Source: Blastocystis hominis | Lineage: Eukaryota; Sar; Bigyra; Opalinata; Blastocystidae | Reading direction: 5' to 3' | NCBI RefSeq assembly: GCF_000151665.1 | Contig: NW_013171823.1 | Coordinates: 363,948 to 427,947, forward strand | Length of the DNA: 64,000 bases | Shown: piece by piece, positions 11,613 to 24,200 of the stretch | Position numbering within the stretch: the stretch's first letter is position 1 | Layout of the letters: every line of letters begins with the position of its first letter | Translations under genes and position numbers: made by a program | Notes under the pieces: model-generated | Seen by the model: only the letters and a program-made list of their open reading frames with translations | Database searches by the model: none | What the model was told of the DNA's origin: nothing

Positions 11613-12429
11613 ATGATGAATTCTTTATATCATGCAAATAGACTGCTTTCTAAAATGGTAATCCCTCTAAGCAGACAATTGAGCACTGTGTCGTACGAGC
11701 ATATTATTTTGACCGTTTTCTCTTCTCTCTCATGTTAAAATAGGTGGACAGTAGCAACATAGCGTCGCTAACGTTGAATCGCCCTCAGAAGAAAAACGCG
11801 TTTTCAGATATCACGATTCGAGAACTGACATCAGCGTTTTCAGAAGTGGAGAGTGATAAGAATATTCGTGGGTTGGTTATTAAGGCGGCGGGTGATTACT
11901 TTTGTGCTGGCGCAGATTTGTCTTGGATGAAGAACACTGCAAGCATGAGCAAAGAAGAAATCGTTGCGGACAGTATGAAGTTGAGAACGATGTTACTGAA
12001 GTGCGATCGTCTGCGAATCCCCACACTTTGCTTTGTAAAGGGAGGTTGTATTGGTGGAGGAGTTGGTTTGTGCTCCACTTCCAAAAACGTCGTTGCAACA
12101 CCGAGCAGCTGGTTCCTCTTTTCCGAAACGCGTTTGGGCATCATTCCAGCAGTCGTTTCGCCCTTTGTTTTGAACCGAATCGGCGCCGTTCAGTGCAAGT
12201 AGGAGAGAGCGAGGAGATTCGAACCAGACGAACGATGATGATTCCAGAAAGGATCGGAGCGACCGATGCGCTGCGAATCGGTCTCGTGGATCGAATTGTG
12301 GAAGACGAAGCCGCGATGGAGGCTTACGAAAAGGAGTGGAGAAAGTGTGTGAAAGCTGCTGCTCCGCAAGCAGTGGGATTGGTGAGTGATTTGATCGACG
12401 CGATGAGTGAGAATCAATCGTCGGAGTAG
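11613..12429 (+). CDS. Methylglutaconyl-CoA hydratase-like enoyl-CoA hydratase, mitochondrial
   Basis: Three exons (introns of 29 and 35 bp) encode about 250 residues. The first exon supplies a mitochondrial presequence rich in Arg, Leu and Ser (NRLLSKMVIPLSRQL). The crotonase fold follows: LTLNRPQKKNAF, the oxyanion-hole residues in FCAGADLSWMK and GGCIGGGVGL, and FSETRLGIIPA, where the Glu is in the family's catalytic position. The LSWMK, ETRLGIIPA and GLVD signatures match the AUH/LiuC branch, which hydrates 3-methylglutaconyl-CoA in leucine breakdown. The second intron splits the codon after IGAVQ. The C-terminus is a little shorter than usual. The exact acyl-CoA substrate is inferred. 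It lies tail to tail with the Mpv17 gene. Confidence 0.85.
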
Positions 12430-12574
12430 TCGTGTGTGTGTGTGTGTAACTCGCAGGAAGCAAGGCGAAATCAGTGTCAACATGTTGTGTGAACGGCGCC
12501 AAAGTGAGGAAGGGAAGGAAGGAATGGGGTGTTTCTTCAGCAAGACGAAGCCTTCGTGGGTTCTGTGATTTCTC

Positions 12575-12582
12575 TGTTTGTT
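12575..12582 (+). terminator. TGTTTGTT poly(A)-site motif of the hydratase gene
   Basis: Plus-strand octamer about 145 nt past the hydratase stop. It overlaps the stop codon of the convergent Mpv17 gene. Confidence 0.6.
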
Positions 12583-13313
12583 AACAAAGAGAAGAGGATC
12601 GCTTTGACTTTTCCTTTCGATTCGCCATATGAGAGAGGAAAATGTTCCAGAAGAAAAGTCCCACGCTCAGATAGAGCACTTGGTAATTCAATGGTACATA
12701 GCGGAAGTTGATCAGCTGCAAAGCCGGCCAAACGGCATAGTTCGTCTAACTCATCAGTAGGGCAGACATCCCGTACGGCGAGCGAGGTAGGCAAGCACCC
12801 GCGTAGCTTCTCTATAGCAGCTCTAGGCTGGTCTGAAGGATTTTCCAGGATGGAATTCCCCGAAAAGAAGAGGATTTGGCAGCAAGGCACGAACACAAAT
12901 TGATCAATTATCATTTTCCTGACCACGCGCGCAGTTCCCGTAGACTTTACCATCCCGTCCAATGCGTTGTACCTAGATAAGAAGCGGACTACGAGCAAAC
13001 CAAAAGTGTGACAAAAATCCATATCCGAAATTCATACACTACAGCACTCATACAAACAAACGATTATTACGCAAATTCGAAACGTTCTATACCAATCAAT
13101 TCTAAACTCTTTGGATCCTAATTGATTATAACGAAAACAGACGATATATATATACGATCACGAATTAAATATTGCGCTGCTATATCTCCTGCACCTCCAA
13201 TGAGCATGGAAGAAACAGATTTCGTTAAAATTGGGTGCTTCTAGACATGAATTCATAAGATACATAAGCATTACTTCGAGCAACGTACCGTACATACAAA
13301 CGAGACGATTCAT
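12581..13313 (-). CDS. Mpv17/PMP22-family membrane protein
   Basis: Six exons (introns about 34, 38, 32, 28 and 31 bp) assemble into 189 residues. The start MNRLVCMYGTLLE is followed by KHPILTKSV, GAGDIAAQ, RTFRICMNFGYGFLSHFWYNALD, KMIIDQFVFVP and NYAVWPALQLINFRYVPL, each the Mpv17-family signature in the expected order, then FWNIFLSHMANRK. About four TM helices are predicted. Members sit in the inner mitochondrial or peroxisomal membrane; here the mitochondrion-related organelle is a reasonable guess. Spliced codons restore the conserved HFWY and WPALQLINF motifs exactly, which supports the intron calls. It ends 152 bp from the hydratase stop on the other strand. Confidence 0.88.
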
Positions 13314-13496
13314 ACTTGAGTCGCTCTACTGTGAATATGATCTACATAAAACTCCTCCATTTCGACAAATATATACAATGACACTTGAATATTTTTGTGA
13401 TTCCAAAACTTTGGGCGATTTTTGCCAAATGCTGCAACTCTAATTCCTTTCCACGAGGGGTGCATGCTGTACTAAATAGAGTAGACTATTAAGTCA

Positions 13497-14831
13497 ATGC
13501 AGAATTCGGGGGAGAAGCAGTGTGATAGCCTTTTGGAATACTGTGCCAAGCAAATGGTTTCCAAATGGGACGACAGGAGATACCGATCCAAAATAATCAT
13601 GCAGCTTCATTCGTAGGCAGAGTTGTTCCTAGAATGTCCACTAGAGCCAATATTGACGTGATAGAATACATAGTTGACATGTTCATAAAGGAAAGAAAGG
13701 TGGAGCTGAGTTTGGATTGGTGATTTGTAGTTGTCTCAGGGTATTTTGTTCCAATTTTTGCCAAGCATATGCTATCACTTGAATCTCACTGGATGTGACC
13801 ATCTTCCCAACTCTTTGTTGTGTCAGATCAGTTTTTACTGTAAAAACCTTGTTGGGGCATGAATTTGGATTGATTTGCAGGTTGTTCTAGTTCTTGATGG
13901 ATGCAGGCAATTGTCGAACGATAGTCTGCAGTCAATCCTTCAGAATTGCTGGAAGCTGGAGGTGTTATCTCTGAAAGGCTGTTTTCTCATAACAGACGTG
14001 CCGTTTACCTCCTCTTGTTCCCTCTTCTATGGACTGCACGCCCTGGTTTCTCTTCGCGTATGGTTTCGCTGCGAATTGAACGTAGAAACTGTGTCTCTCT
14101 CGCTGTTCCCAGCTTTCTGGTGAATTTGTGGTGAGCGTGGTGAAGAACTGCCGGAAGCTTCGGTCGCTGGACATTTCCTACTGCCGCCACGTCACCCAGG
14201 ACGCCTTGCTGAAGCTGCTCTCGCTGTTCTACACAGAGCTAAACGTCAGCTACGTCCCTGCTGTGAACGATGTGGTGCTTCGACAGCTTCAAAGTCGCTG
14301 CGAGTTCCTGGTTTCGCTTCAGATCGCGTAGTTCCGCGGTGTTTCTGGGACGTAGACACACTTCCATTACGGACGAGGGATTCAAAGGCGTGTTACAGCG
14401 TTGTCCCCAACTGCAGCATTTGGATATCAGCAACTCGGCGCAACTCACCGACGCGACGCTGTGTCACTGTGCTTTGTGTATCGGTCGAAGAGAGGTGTGA
14501 TGTTGTAGATACGCCGAGACTGCAGTCGATTATTCTGGATAACAACTCGATCACGGATCTGGGAGTCACATGTTTGCTGAGTGGGTTGTCGCTTCGGTTG
14601 CTTTCTGTGGCGTTTTGCTGCAACATCACGGATAAAAGTTTCGCGTGCATCGGAGAGAAGTCGGAATCAAAGCTGAAGGAGGTGAACGTGATGTGGTGCG
14701 GGAAGCTGACCGATGAATCGATCCGCAGACTGCAGCGATGCAAGAAGCTCGCACGGATCGGAGTGAAGGGATGTGTATTGTCCACGCCTGTGCTTCACTC
14801 GTGCGAGGAACGGGGAGTCATTCTGTTTTAG
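13497..14831 (+). CDS. Leucine-rich-repeat protein (AMN1/FBXL-type LRR)
   Basis: About seven exons spliced by short introns give roughly 376 residues. The protein is a run of cysteine-containing LRRs typical of AMN1 and F-box/LRR proteins (pattern LxxLxLxxCxxLTDxxLxxL): VLVLDGCRQLSNDSL, LEVLSLKGCFLITD, LRSLDISYCRHVTQDAL, LQHLDISNSAQLTDATL, VNVMWCGKLTDESI. No F-box is evident in the 70-residue N-terminus, although the first two exons are the least certain part. These LRRs form substrate-recognition surfaces of SCF ubiquitin ligases or mitotic-exit regulators; which one cannot be told here. The stop is at 14829-14831. Confidence 0.8.
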
Positions 14832-14855
14832 TCATTTAGGGGGAATGTATGGGTG

Positions 14856-14863
14856 TGTTTGTT
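14856..14863 (+). terminator. TGTTTGTT poly(A)-site motif of the LRR gene
   Basis: Plus-strand octamer 25 nt after the LRR stop. Confidence 0.7.
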
Positions 14864-15035
14864 TGAAAAAGTCGGAAGAGAATGGAAGGGGAAAAATAGT
14901 GAGAATGAGAGAATGGAAAGATGAGGATGAGGGAGAAAGAAATGGGATATTTGTATGATTGGATAAATGAATTGAATGAATGAATCTATGAATGAATCAC
15001 TCATTCATTTACCCATCCACACAACGACTGTGTTC

Positions 15036-15043
15036 AACAAACA
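15036..15043 (-). terminator. TGTTTGTT poly(A)-site motif of the kinase gene
   Basis: Minus-strand octamer six bases beyond the TAG stop (15052-15050). Confidence 0.75.
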
Positions 15044-15049
15044 ATTCCT

Positions 15050-16598
15050 CTACCATGAATCGGGATTCCACTGATTGATTCGAATCCACACATTCTCCAT
15101 AGACGGACGGAACGCACTCTCCTTCCAGCAATCCTCAATCAGCATTCGGACCTCTATTCCCTAAGAAAATCGCCTTCAATGCTACCGATGGGCGTGCTCG
15201 TCGCAATCTCCGGACGCATTCCGTTTATCACCATTTGAAAAAACTGTGGATGAATCCCCTATCCATATATGTGTTTACCTTCTCTCGAGTTACATTCAAA
15301 TCCCAATAATTGATTCTGTCCGACATGATCTCGTTCAGCACTGAACCAAAAGAATAAACGTCCACTTTATTTGTCACTGGCACGTCCAGTAAAAGTTCGG
15401 GAGCGATGCTACACGTCAAAACCCTCCATGATGAACACATCACGGGCGTTCCCAGCGGAGTGATGTGGATGTTTTCCACGGATTTTAGCTCGCGAGCGAA
15501 CCCAAAGTCGCCGATCTTGATATGATTATTGGAAATGAGAATGTTTTCGGCCTGGAAATGAGAAGAATAGCGCGCTCCCACCTTCAAATCGCGATGAATG
15601 AAGCCATGTCTATGAATATAAAGCAACGCATCCGCCAGTTCGCGGATGATCGTGAACTTCTCGTGGTTCGATAAGTGAACTCCCCGCTTGATGAGCTCGA
15701 AGTATGTCGTCTCGGCGTATTCGAGGATAAAAGCGGTCTCCCCATGCGGGGTCTTCGACACTCCGTAGAGTTTCAGAATGTTGGGATGGTCGCAGGCGAA
15801 CTGAATGCGCATCTCCCGATCCAAATATTTCAGGTCTACTTGACGCTCGATCACTTTGACCGCCACTGTTTTGTCCTGATATGTTCTAAGCGTTGAGACG
15901 AAGAAACGGCTCTACGCTTTGTAGACAGTACCGTAGCTTCCTTTGCCAAGGTATTCCATTATTCTTAGCTCATTCCAACCGACTTTTGTAACCTCCCGCA
16001 GAGTGGCATTATCGATTTTGGCTGAGGATGGAGTGGAATCCTTTCCTAGTTGGCTAATTTGCGCTTGTAACGTCTTTATTAATTCGCTTACAGCTAGAAG
16101 CAAAGTAGATCCCTATATGGAAAGCAACCAGCACATTATTACAGGACCCCAAGATTTAAACTTTGGAGTGTTGGCTATTCCTTGTGCAGTCAAGATATTT
16201 CTGCTTGCTTTAACAATATCTAGATTATAGCCAGGCATTATGTCGACCGTTCTCAGTATCAAGAAAAAGGTATGGTCTTTTCTGATAAAGACATCGGATG
16301 GAAATGAGTAGTGCTCCATTTATTTTTTTGCAGTCATTTCCATAAACTATTTGAAGAGTAACACCAATTTTTGCCGATTCCATGTTTCCCAGGATAGCTA
16401 TAATAATACATAAAGAAAGACCCCAAACACTTCGAATAGGACTTCAGAAATAAGTAGCTCTGATTTACGGTATTACGCAGATCCTTTACGACCTCCATTC
16501 CCTACATCAGTAAAAGCTGAAAAGCTTACCGCTTGAGGATCACTAGACATAACGTCATTTTCAAACAATCCTATTATTTCCTCTTGTGATAATGGCAT
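15050..16598 (-). CDS. Protein kinase, TKL-like, with an uncharacterised N-terminal domain
   Basis: Ten exons; the nine introns (28-35 bp) leave exactly 425 codons. The N-terminal 150 residues are helical and unrecognised. The kinase domain has the Gly-rich loop GKGSYGTVYKA, the lysine in VAVKVIE, the catalytic loop HRDLKAENIL (restored by splicing), DFGFARE and an APELLLD motif, and ends with RPEIATSTPIE-VRMLIEDCW, a helix typical of tyrosine-kinase-like (TKL) kinases. All catalytic residues are present, so it should be active. The stop TAG is followed after six bases by TGTTTGTT. Target and pathway are unknown. Confidence 0.87.
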
Positions 16599-16851
16599 TA
16601 ATTAATTAATAAAAAAAGGAAAAGAAAAGAAACCACTGTTTATTATTATTATTACCCTGTTAGACTTTGTAATAAACTGGACACTCCTTTTCAAGTGTCA
16701 GAACACTCCGGTGAAAATAATAGAGTTTTATGAAAAGAAAAACGGTGAGAATGGATGTCTAGAAAAAAGATGGCTTAAAGAGTTGTTAGCTGTATTATTT
16801 AAGAAAAAATCCAAGTCTATTGGGTTCTGTTCTGTTCTATTCTTTGCTTTA

Positions 16852-16859
16852 AACAAACA
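16852..16859 (-). terminator. TGTTTGTT poly(A)-site motif of the HEI10-like gene
   Basis: Minus-strand octamer about 30 nt past the TGA stop (16892-16890). Confidence 0.7.
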
Positions 16860-16889
16860 GAAACCACCAAGCTTCTCCTCCATGACTCT

Positions 16890-18026
16890 CACGACTGAAT
16901 CTTCCTTATTACTCCCTTCTTCGATACGCTCGCGAACAATCCCGGCGTATTCGGCCGCTTCAGAGGCTTCTCAACACCTCCACCCCCCATTCCCTACCGG
17001 GATCAGCACTCCCTTGAATCGACTTCCCTCCTCTCCGCTCTGCGCTGTCCGCGTCGTCTTGGCGCCCTGCGTCTACTTCCCAGCCCGTCTCCAAGCCTAC
17101 CGGAGGAAAGAGTGCGCTGAGCGGCTGTGGCTGCGGGTCCTCGAGCGGCGTTTGCTTCTGCTGTTTCTTGAGAGAGAGGTAGAGCGACTCCATCTTCGCT
17201 TTCTGCTGCTGCGCCTCGGCACACTCCTGCTGGAGGGCTTGGATCTTGGCTCGCGCGTCGTCGAGCTCCAGGGAGAGCGAGCTGACGTTCTTCTCGAGCT
17301 GGCTGGCGAGTTGTTGGAGCTAGGAGAGAGCGGAGAGGCGCGCGTACTTCGGCGGATTCGTTCTCTAGGAGTGAGAAGGAAAGCGGGGAGGGACGGAGGC
17401 GGAGCTCGCGACGTTTGTACTCCTCTTCCATGCGCGTTTTCGCGGTGTGCTGTGTGGGAGGAGGGCAGAAGGCTCACATCGGACGAGTTCTCGAAGAGGA
17501 GCTGTGTCTAGAGAGTGCAGGGAAGGAGGCGTGGATACGTAGAAGAAGCGGAGAGCGAATCGGACCTCTGCGAGCGATGGAGTGATGGAACTGACGATGG
17601 GTCAATGCGATGGATATCTGCGAGCGGGTTTTCGTAGAGAATGGAAGTGAGCTGCATCTGCGTGGACTGTGTGAAGGAAGAGTGAAAACGGAGCTCAACA
17701 ATGGAATCTCTGGAAAGAGCAGCATAGTCGATTTCTCCTACTCTCCGGAAACATCTGTATTGCAGATAGGACATGTCAGCGTCTAATGCAGTATCCACTG
17801 GCGCACGGACACTACCTGCTCGAAACAATCAACACCACATCTACACATTAGATCGTCTCCTCACTTGCACCGCTCCTATACAATTACTCAAATGCCAAAT
17901 AGATACACAAAACAAATGGAAACAGCTCCTGGAAGTGACTATAGGTGAATGAGAGTACGTCTTATAGCAAGTGCCATCAATATTATTATTGCATTTGTTA
18001 CAACGATATGTGTGCAAGCTGTTCAT
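16890..18026 (-). CDS. HEI10/CCNB1IP1-like RING and coiled-coil protein
   Basis: Thirteen short exons, spliced by 26-33 bp introns, encode about 259 residues. Splicing restores a compact RING: CNKC, SCFHLFCERC and CPIC, followed by DVSG. Next is a short helical segment and then a coiled coil (EEYKRREL through SLYLSLKKQQ). The tail is basic and Pro/Ser/Thr-rich (PLKRPNTPGLF). RING spacing, the NTDVSG turn, the coiled coil and the basic tail follow the HEI10/Zip3 class, SUMO or ubiquitin ligases that promote meiotic crossovers. A different RING/coiled-coil ligase remains possible. My intron lengths leave the total one base off a multiple of three, so one boundary is misplaced by a base. Confidence 0.72.
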
Positions 18027-18248
18027 CAGATTCAAAGACGAAAGTGATGATTCGAAAGTTGGAGGGAATTCTCTAAACGATTTTTTTGCATGTAGATGCT
18101 CTAAAAAGTGATAGCGAATCCTTGCAAAATCGAAAGTGTACAGAATAAACGATTTGCAAATTTGTTTGAAATAACCGCGAATGTGGTTCATGAAATAGAG
18201 AAATGGATGCGAACCCATTATTCTGGATTGAGACAATTATTAAAGGAA

Positions 18249-21200
18249 ATGCAAATAGTGTATTGCTTATTGCTTCTCTTTACAGGTACTGGGCTGCAAA
18301 ACGGGTTAATATCCTAGTCTTTTCACTAGCTTGCGATGAAGGGCAAGTGGGAATCACAATCCACCGCATCTATGGAGCAAATCCGGTAGACGAGAAGATG
18401 GAGATCTATCGCGGATTCCAGAGCAATGGAGAAAAGATCCACACTGAAACCGGACGAAATAGCGCTTACCTGGAGTCAGTGATTGATCTGTGCATCCTCC
18501 CCACGTCGCATACGATTATTCTGAGTGATACGTATTGTTCGGTCGGGATGTGTGAAACGATAGGTCATCGTCTGGATGGAATGACGGATCCTACTTCTAC
18601 ATTGAAATGGACAAGATCGATGTCCTCCACAGTCGTTTGGAAGGCAAGAGCCGTTCTGAGATTCTTTTCGACCCCACATACACAATCTCTCCCAAGGACT
18701 CCTGGAGATACACGAGCACGGCGCAGTCGACGGCGGACTGGTACCATTCCGTCAATCCGTCCTGGACGGCCTACGCGCCGGGCAGCTTCCCTCAAGTGAG
18801 CTCGAACACTCGCTACTACGCTCTGTCGGTGACGGTTCCGCCCATGTGGGACGGGTACCACAGCTTCGAGCTGGGCGTATTCAGTCGCGAGGGCGTGGTT
18901 GCCTACATCAACGGCCAGGAAGTGATGCGCAAGAACCTGCCCATCGGCCCGGTGAACTCCAACACGCAGGTGACCCAGCTGGACTCGACCTCGAACTACA
19001 TGCGCTTTATCGGCAGCCGAACGCAGTACCTGAGCGGAGCCTCGGTGCTGATCGCCATCGAGATCCACAAGGACTACAACCAGACGAACCCCTACGCGGA
19101 CGATTTCAAGGCGTACCTGCTGCCCCACCAGCAGAGTAGGAGCATGGAGGAGCGTCGAGAATAGACAACGACTATCGGCTGTACGACGGCGTGGCGACGA
19201 CCGCGTCGACCTCGCCTTCGGGTCTGCCCGTGGACAACCTCTTCGATAACAACCCCAGCACGGAGTGGTCGGCGCCGATCGAGCCGCTGATCCAAGTGAC
19301 CTACACGTTCAACTACCGTCGCCACGAGTGGTTCAACACCTACTCGCTCACCTCGTCGGGCTCGTACCCCGAACGCGACCCGACCACGTGGCGCTTGGAG
19401 GGATCGAAGGACGGCTTGACGTGGAACCGCATCGACTACCAGTCGAACTACGTGTTCTCGGGCCGCCGCCAGACGGCCACGTTCATGGTGAAGTCGAACC
19501 GCGTGTCCTACAACATGCTTCGCCTCGTGATCATCAAAGTGCGCGGCGCGACGGAGTCGATCGCCCAGCTGTCGGAGTTCGCGATCTACGCGTCGGAGGG
19601 CGAGCTGCTGGAGAGCGGACTGACCTACGAAACGACGGAGTTCACGTACATGGCGGCCATCACGGAGGGCTTCTCGATCAAGCCGCAGTCGAGCGGATAT
19701 CTGAACTTCGCGATCAATCCGGCGCTGCCCGCCGGCATCACGATCGACGCGGACTCGGGAGAAATCAGCGGGTCGACGACGGAGACGACGGAGGCGCTGA
19801 GCGACTACACGGTCACGGCGACGGACTCGGTGTCCGGAACGCAGGGAACGGCGGTGCTGAAGCTGTGGTTCACGAACTGCAACGACGACCTGCACACGCG
19901 CATTGATATCGTGAAGTACAACCAGCCCGGGTCGGATCGAGAGTCGTGGAGATTGTCCTGCGACGACCAGTCGGAGTTCTCGGGCGAGGGTCTGGACGGC
20001 GAGCTCATGCAGGTGAGCCGCATGTGCGTGCCGCGAACGATGTGCAAGTTGACGCTGAGCGACTCGATGGGCGATGCGTGGGTGAAGGGGTCGTACGTGG
20101 ACATCACGCTGTACACCAAGGACATTTCCTACCACTTGGGCCATGCGATGGTCACGGATAGCGATACGTATGAGGTGGACATCAATACGGACTTCCTGGT
20201 CTCCCCGGGAAGCGATTCGATCAAGATCTATAAGGGATCCGAGTTCCGCGAGAACTGGGTGACGGACACTGCGTTCCAGGGCGACGCGAATTGGGTCGCA
20301 GCGAACACGGCTCCTCTGATTGATCGTCGTCAGTGGTACGCGTTCACCACGTTCATGGCCCCCGAGAACGTGACCGATTTCGACGCCTACGAAGTGCGTT
20401 TCTTCTGCCGAGCGGGTGTTCGGATGTACGTGAACGGAAAGGAGCGCTACTTGCTGAACATGGAGAACGAGACGCTGTCCGCCACGACGTCCATCACCGG
20501 AGGCTCGGTGTCGCCCTACTGGCACTCGTTCACGGGCGCGATCGCCGATCTGCTGACCGGGTCGAACACCATCGCCTTCGACGTGGTGAACGCGATGGGC
20601 AATCTGACCGCGGACTTCGACGTCTCGGTCTACCTGACCGTGTCCTCGCAGAGCATTTCCTACACGGAGGAGGTGACCACGGAGAGCAGCCGGAGCAGCG
20701 GCAGCTATCCGGTGGACCGCATTGCGGATAGTGACTGGGACTCGTACACGCTGATCCCTCGCACAAGCTCGACGGACCAGCAGTGGGTCGGCATCAGATA
20801 CCGCGACGATGCGCGCCGCCTGATCAACTACTACTGCGTGACCTGCAATCCGGACACCTCGGGCTTCGATCCGACGGAGTGGGATTTCGTGGCCTCGAAC
20901 AGCGACGTGAACATTGCCAACTGGACGGTGCTGGACACGCGCAAGAACGTGCGCTTCACGAAGCGTTCGCAGCGTCTGTGCTTCTCGGCCGAGACCACGG
21001 AGGCCTACAACATGTACCGTCTGGTGATGAAGGCCAACCGCAACATTTATCCCACCAACGCGTTCGCCGTCTCCGAGCTGGAGCTCTACTCCACCGCGCT
21101 GATCCCGACGCAGCCGTTTGCCTACCAGTTCACGACCGTCAAGGGCTACAAGAACCTTCCCTTCCCCGTGCTCACCACGCTGGCGTCGGTGGGCGAAGTG

Positions 21201-24200
21201 ACCGTGAGTCCCGCGCTGCCCAGCGGCCTGTCGCTGGACAAGTACACGGGTCGGATCGCGGGTACGCCGACGGTCGCCACGGTGGGTGCGACCACCAGCT
21301 ACACGCTGACGAACAACGTGAACGGACAGACGGAGAACTTCCAGCTGAATCTCATAATCGATATCTGCTCGTCGCCGAAGGTGCCGTTCTATGTGTACGT
21401 GGCGGACACGGGCGCGCTGGGCCCCAAGATGTCGGTGAAGGTGACGAAGGGCGCGGAGGTGCTGCTGGAGGTGCCCTCGATGCCCATGTATGAGGAGATG
21501 TACTACCCGATCTGTACGGAGCCCGGCTTGATCAACATCGAGATGGGCGGCGAGTCCAACTGGGGCATGTACTACGTGGACCTGCTGACGGAGGACCGCA
21601 CCTCGGTGTTCCACAGCAGCAAGCTCGCTCTGACCACCACCACGGTCTATCCGTTCTACCAGGTGCGTCCGTCCTCGGCCTGGAAGTACACGTACGACGC
21701 AGTGACCGACGCGAACTGGGCCGCGCCCGAGTTCTCGGATGCCGCCTGGAAGCAGAGCAACGACGGCGTCTTCGAGGATCTGACGGGCAGCACGGCGCAG
21801 TACTATCGCAGCACGTTCACGGTGTCGAGTCTGACGGACGTGAACGCCGTGATGTACCGCGTGCGCGTGAATGCGGGAGCGATCGTGTACATCAACGGGC
21901 ACGAAGTCCACCGCGTGAACATGCCGTCCGGCACGCCGACCTCGCAGACCCTGGCCTCCTCGCAGTTCCTGACGCCCCAGATAGTCTCGGGCTCGGCCAC
22001 GACGGTGTCGTCGCTTCTGCAGGAGGGCACGAACCACTTCGCGATCGAGATCCACGGCTGGAGCAACACGCGCGTGAAGAACAACTTCTACGCGACGCTG
22101 CACCTCTCCTACAACACGACCTCCGCGATGCTGGAGGGAACGCCGTCTTCGGACATCATGACCTCGGACAACCACAACTACCTCAAGGCCTTTGACTTCA
22201 TCGACAACACCTACTTTATCTCGGGTCCGCGCTGCGAGACCGCCGAGGTGCGCTGGACCTACCCGCTGGGCAGCCGCTACGCGGTCAACAGCTACCGCGT
22301 GTACTCGTTCTACGGCGCCTGCGTGAACCAGTTCCCGTCGGAGTGGGCTCTGGAGGGAAGCAACAACGGCGTCACGTGGACGATGGTGGACTACATGACC
22401 GACATCATGGCGGGGTTCGGCGGTTCGATCATCACGCGCGAGTTCATGGCCACGTCCAATTTCAACCAGTACCGTCTGCGCGTGACCAGCTGCCGCAACT
22501 CGGGCGACATTTCCTGCAAGACGGGTCTGTACCTCAACGAGTTCAGTCTGTTCCACACGCCTCTGGACTACTCGAAGGTCTGCGAGGGCGACCTGGTCTT
22601 CGAGCCCGCGCTGGTCAACAGCTACTCGTTCGGCTCCTGCCCGTCGGGCTACACGGGCTACCGCCGCCGTCTCTGCCAGTCGAGCCTGGAGTTCGGTCCG
22701 ATCGAGAACTTCTGCTCGCCGGTGGCTCCGTCGTACCTGGCCTACCCGCAGATGTCCTACGACCTGACCGTGGGCCTGGAGATCTCCTCGCCTCTGAAGC
22801 CCACCGCGATCTGCGTGGCCTGCACGTTCTCCAGCTCGCCGCAGCTGCCCTCCGGTCTGTCGCTGAACAGCGCGACGGGCGCGATCACGGGCATGGCGCA
22901 CAACGAGACGCGCGCCTACTACTACACGATCACGGGCCGCAACACGGCGGGTTCGATCTCCACGGCGATCAGCATCTCCGTGGTGTCGTCGGGCGCCACG
23001 TGCGCCGCGGACGTGGCGGGCGGCTGGACGCCGATCGTGGCGGGCAGCACGGCAACGCGGAACTGCTCGAACCCGCTGTACTACACGGGTAACATGACGC
23101 GCGAGTGCCTGGCGACCTCGCCTCCCACGTGGGGCCCGGTCATCAACAACTGCGTGCTGCTGCCTCCCACGATCACCTACCCCGTGACGAACGTGACCCT
23201 GGAGAAGAACGTGGAGATGAGCATCATCAAGCCGACGCTCTTCGGCGCGGAGATCCAGAGCATCCAGATCACGCCCTCGCTGCCCGCCGGACTCTACTTC
23301 CAGCCGACGACGGGTATCATCAGCGGCGCTCCCTCGGAGAAGAACGTTCAGGGCACTGTGTACAACATCACCATCACGAACCCGGCCGGCTCCGACACCA
23401 CGCAGCTCACCATCTACATCACCAGTCTCACCTGCCCCGTCGACGGCGACTGGCCCGAGACCGACCGCGGCGAGAAGGCCTGGAAGAGCTGCGGCGCGGA
23501 CAAGGTGGGCGAGTGGTACCGCCAGTGCTCCAACGCCAACCCGCCCGCCTGGGAGACCGCGGTGAACACGTGCGTGTACGCGGCGCCGGTGATTTCCTAC
23601 CCGAACCCCGCGCTGAGCCTCTTCAAGGGCGTGGCGATGGCGTCGCAGACGCCGACGGTGCAGGGCCGTGTGACGAGCTGGTCGGCGGACAAGGCGCTGC
23701 CGAGCGGCGTGACGCTGAACACGGGGACGGGCGTGATCTCGGGCACGCCGACGGCGTCGATGCCGGTGACGGTGTACACGATCACGGCGTCGAACGAGGA
23801 CAACTCGGGCACGACGACGATCACGATCACCGTGGACACGCTGAAGTGCGCCACGGACGGCGAGTGGACCGAGACGGAGCAGGGCAACACGCTGGAGCTG
23901 CCCTGCGCGGACCCCACCAACATGGAGGGCAAGCGGACGCGCACGTGCTCGCTGTCGGGCAGCTCGGCGGTGTGGGGCGCGGTGCAGGACACGTGCAAGT
24001 ACCGCCAGCCGGTGATCTCCTACCGCTCGAGCATCACGGCGTACAAGGACGAGGCCATCACTCCCATGGAGCCCACGCGCCAGTACCGCATCGACTCCTT
24101 CTCCATCACCCCCGCTCTCCCCGCGGGACTCTCCCTGGCGGCGACGACGGGTATCATCTCGGGCACGCCCACAGAAGCGAGCGCGCAGACGCAGTACACG

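Larger units (their letters stand above)
14832..15049. other. Convergent 3' region with poly(A) motifs on both strands
   Basis: Plus-strand TGTTTGTT at 14856-14863 (LRR gene) and minus-strand TGTTTGTT at 15036-15043 (kinase gene) face each other. Between them are overlapping GAATGAAT and TCATTCAT repeats (about 14965-15010) that can fold into a hairpin. Confidence 0.6.

Noticed and set aside
12957-13022. An apparent alternative N-terminus for the Mpv17 protein at 13022
   Set aside because: Three upstream exons restore KHPILTKSV, GAGD and the HFWY motif of Mpv17 proteins exactly, so the gene begins at 13313.
13231-13443. A 70-codon plus-strand frame
   Set aside because: Lies opposite the first Mpv17 exons and the divergent promoter, with no features.
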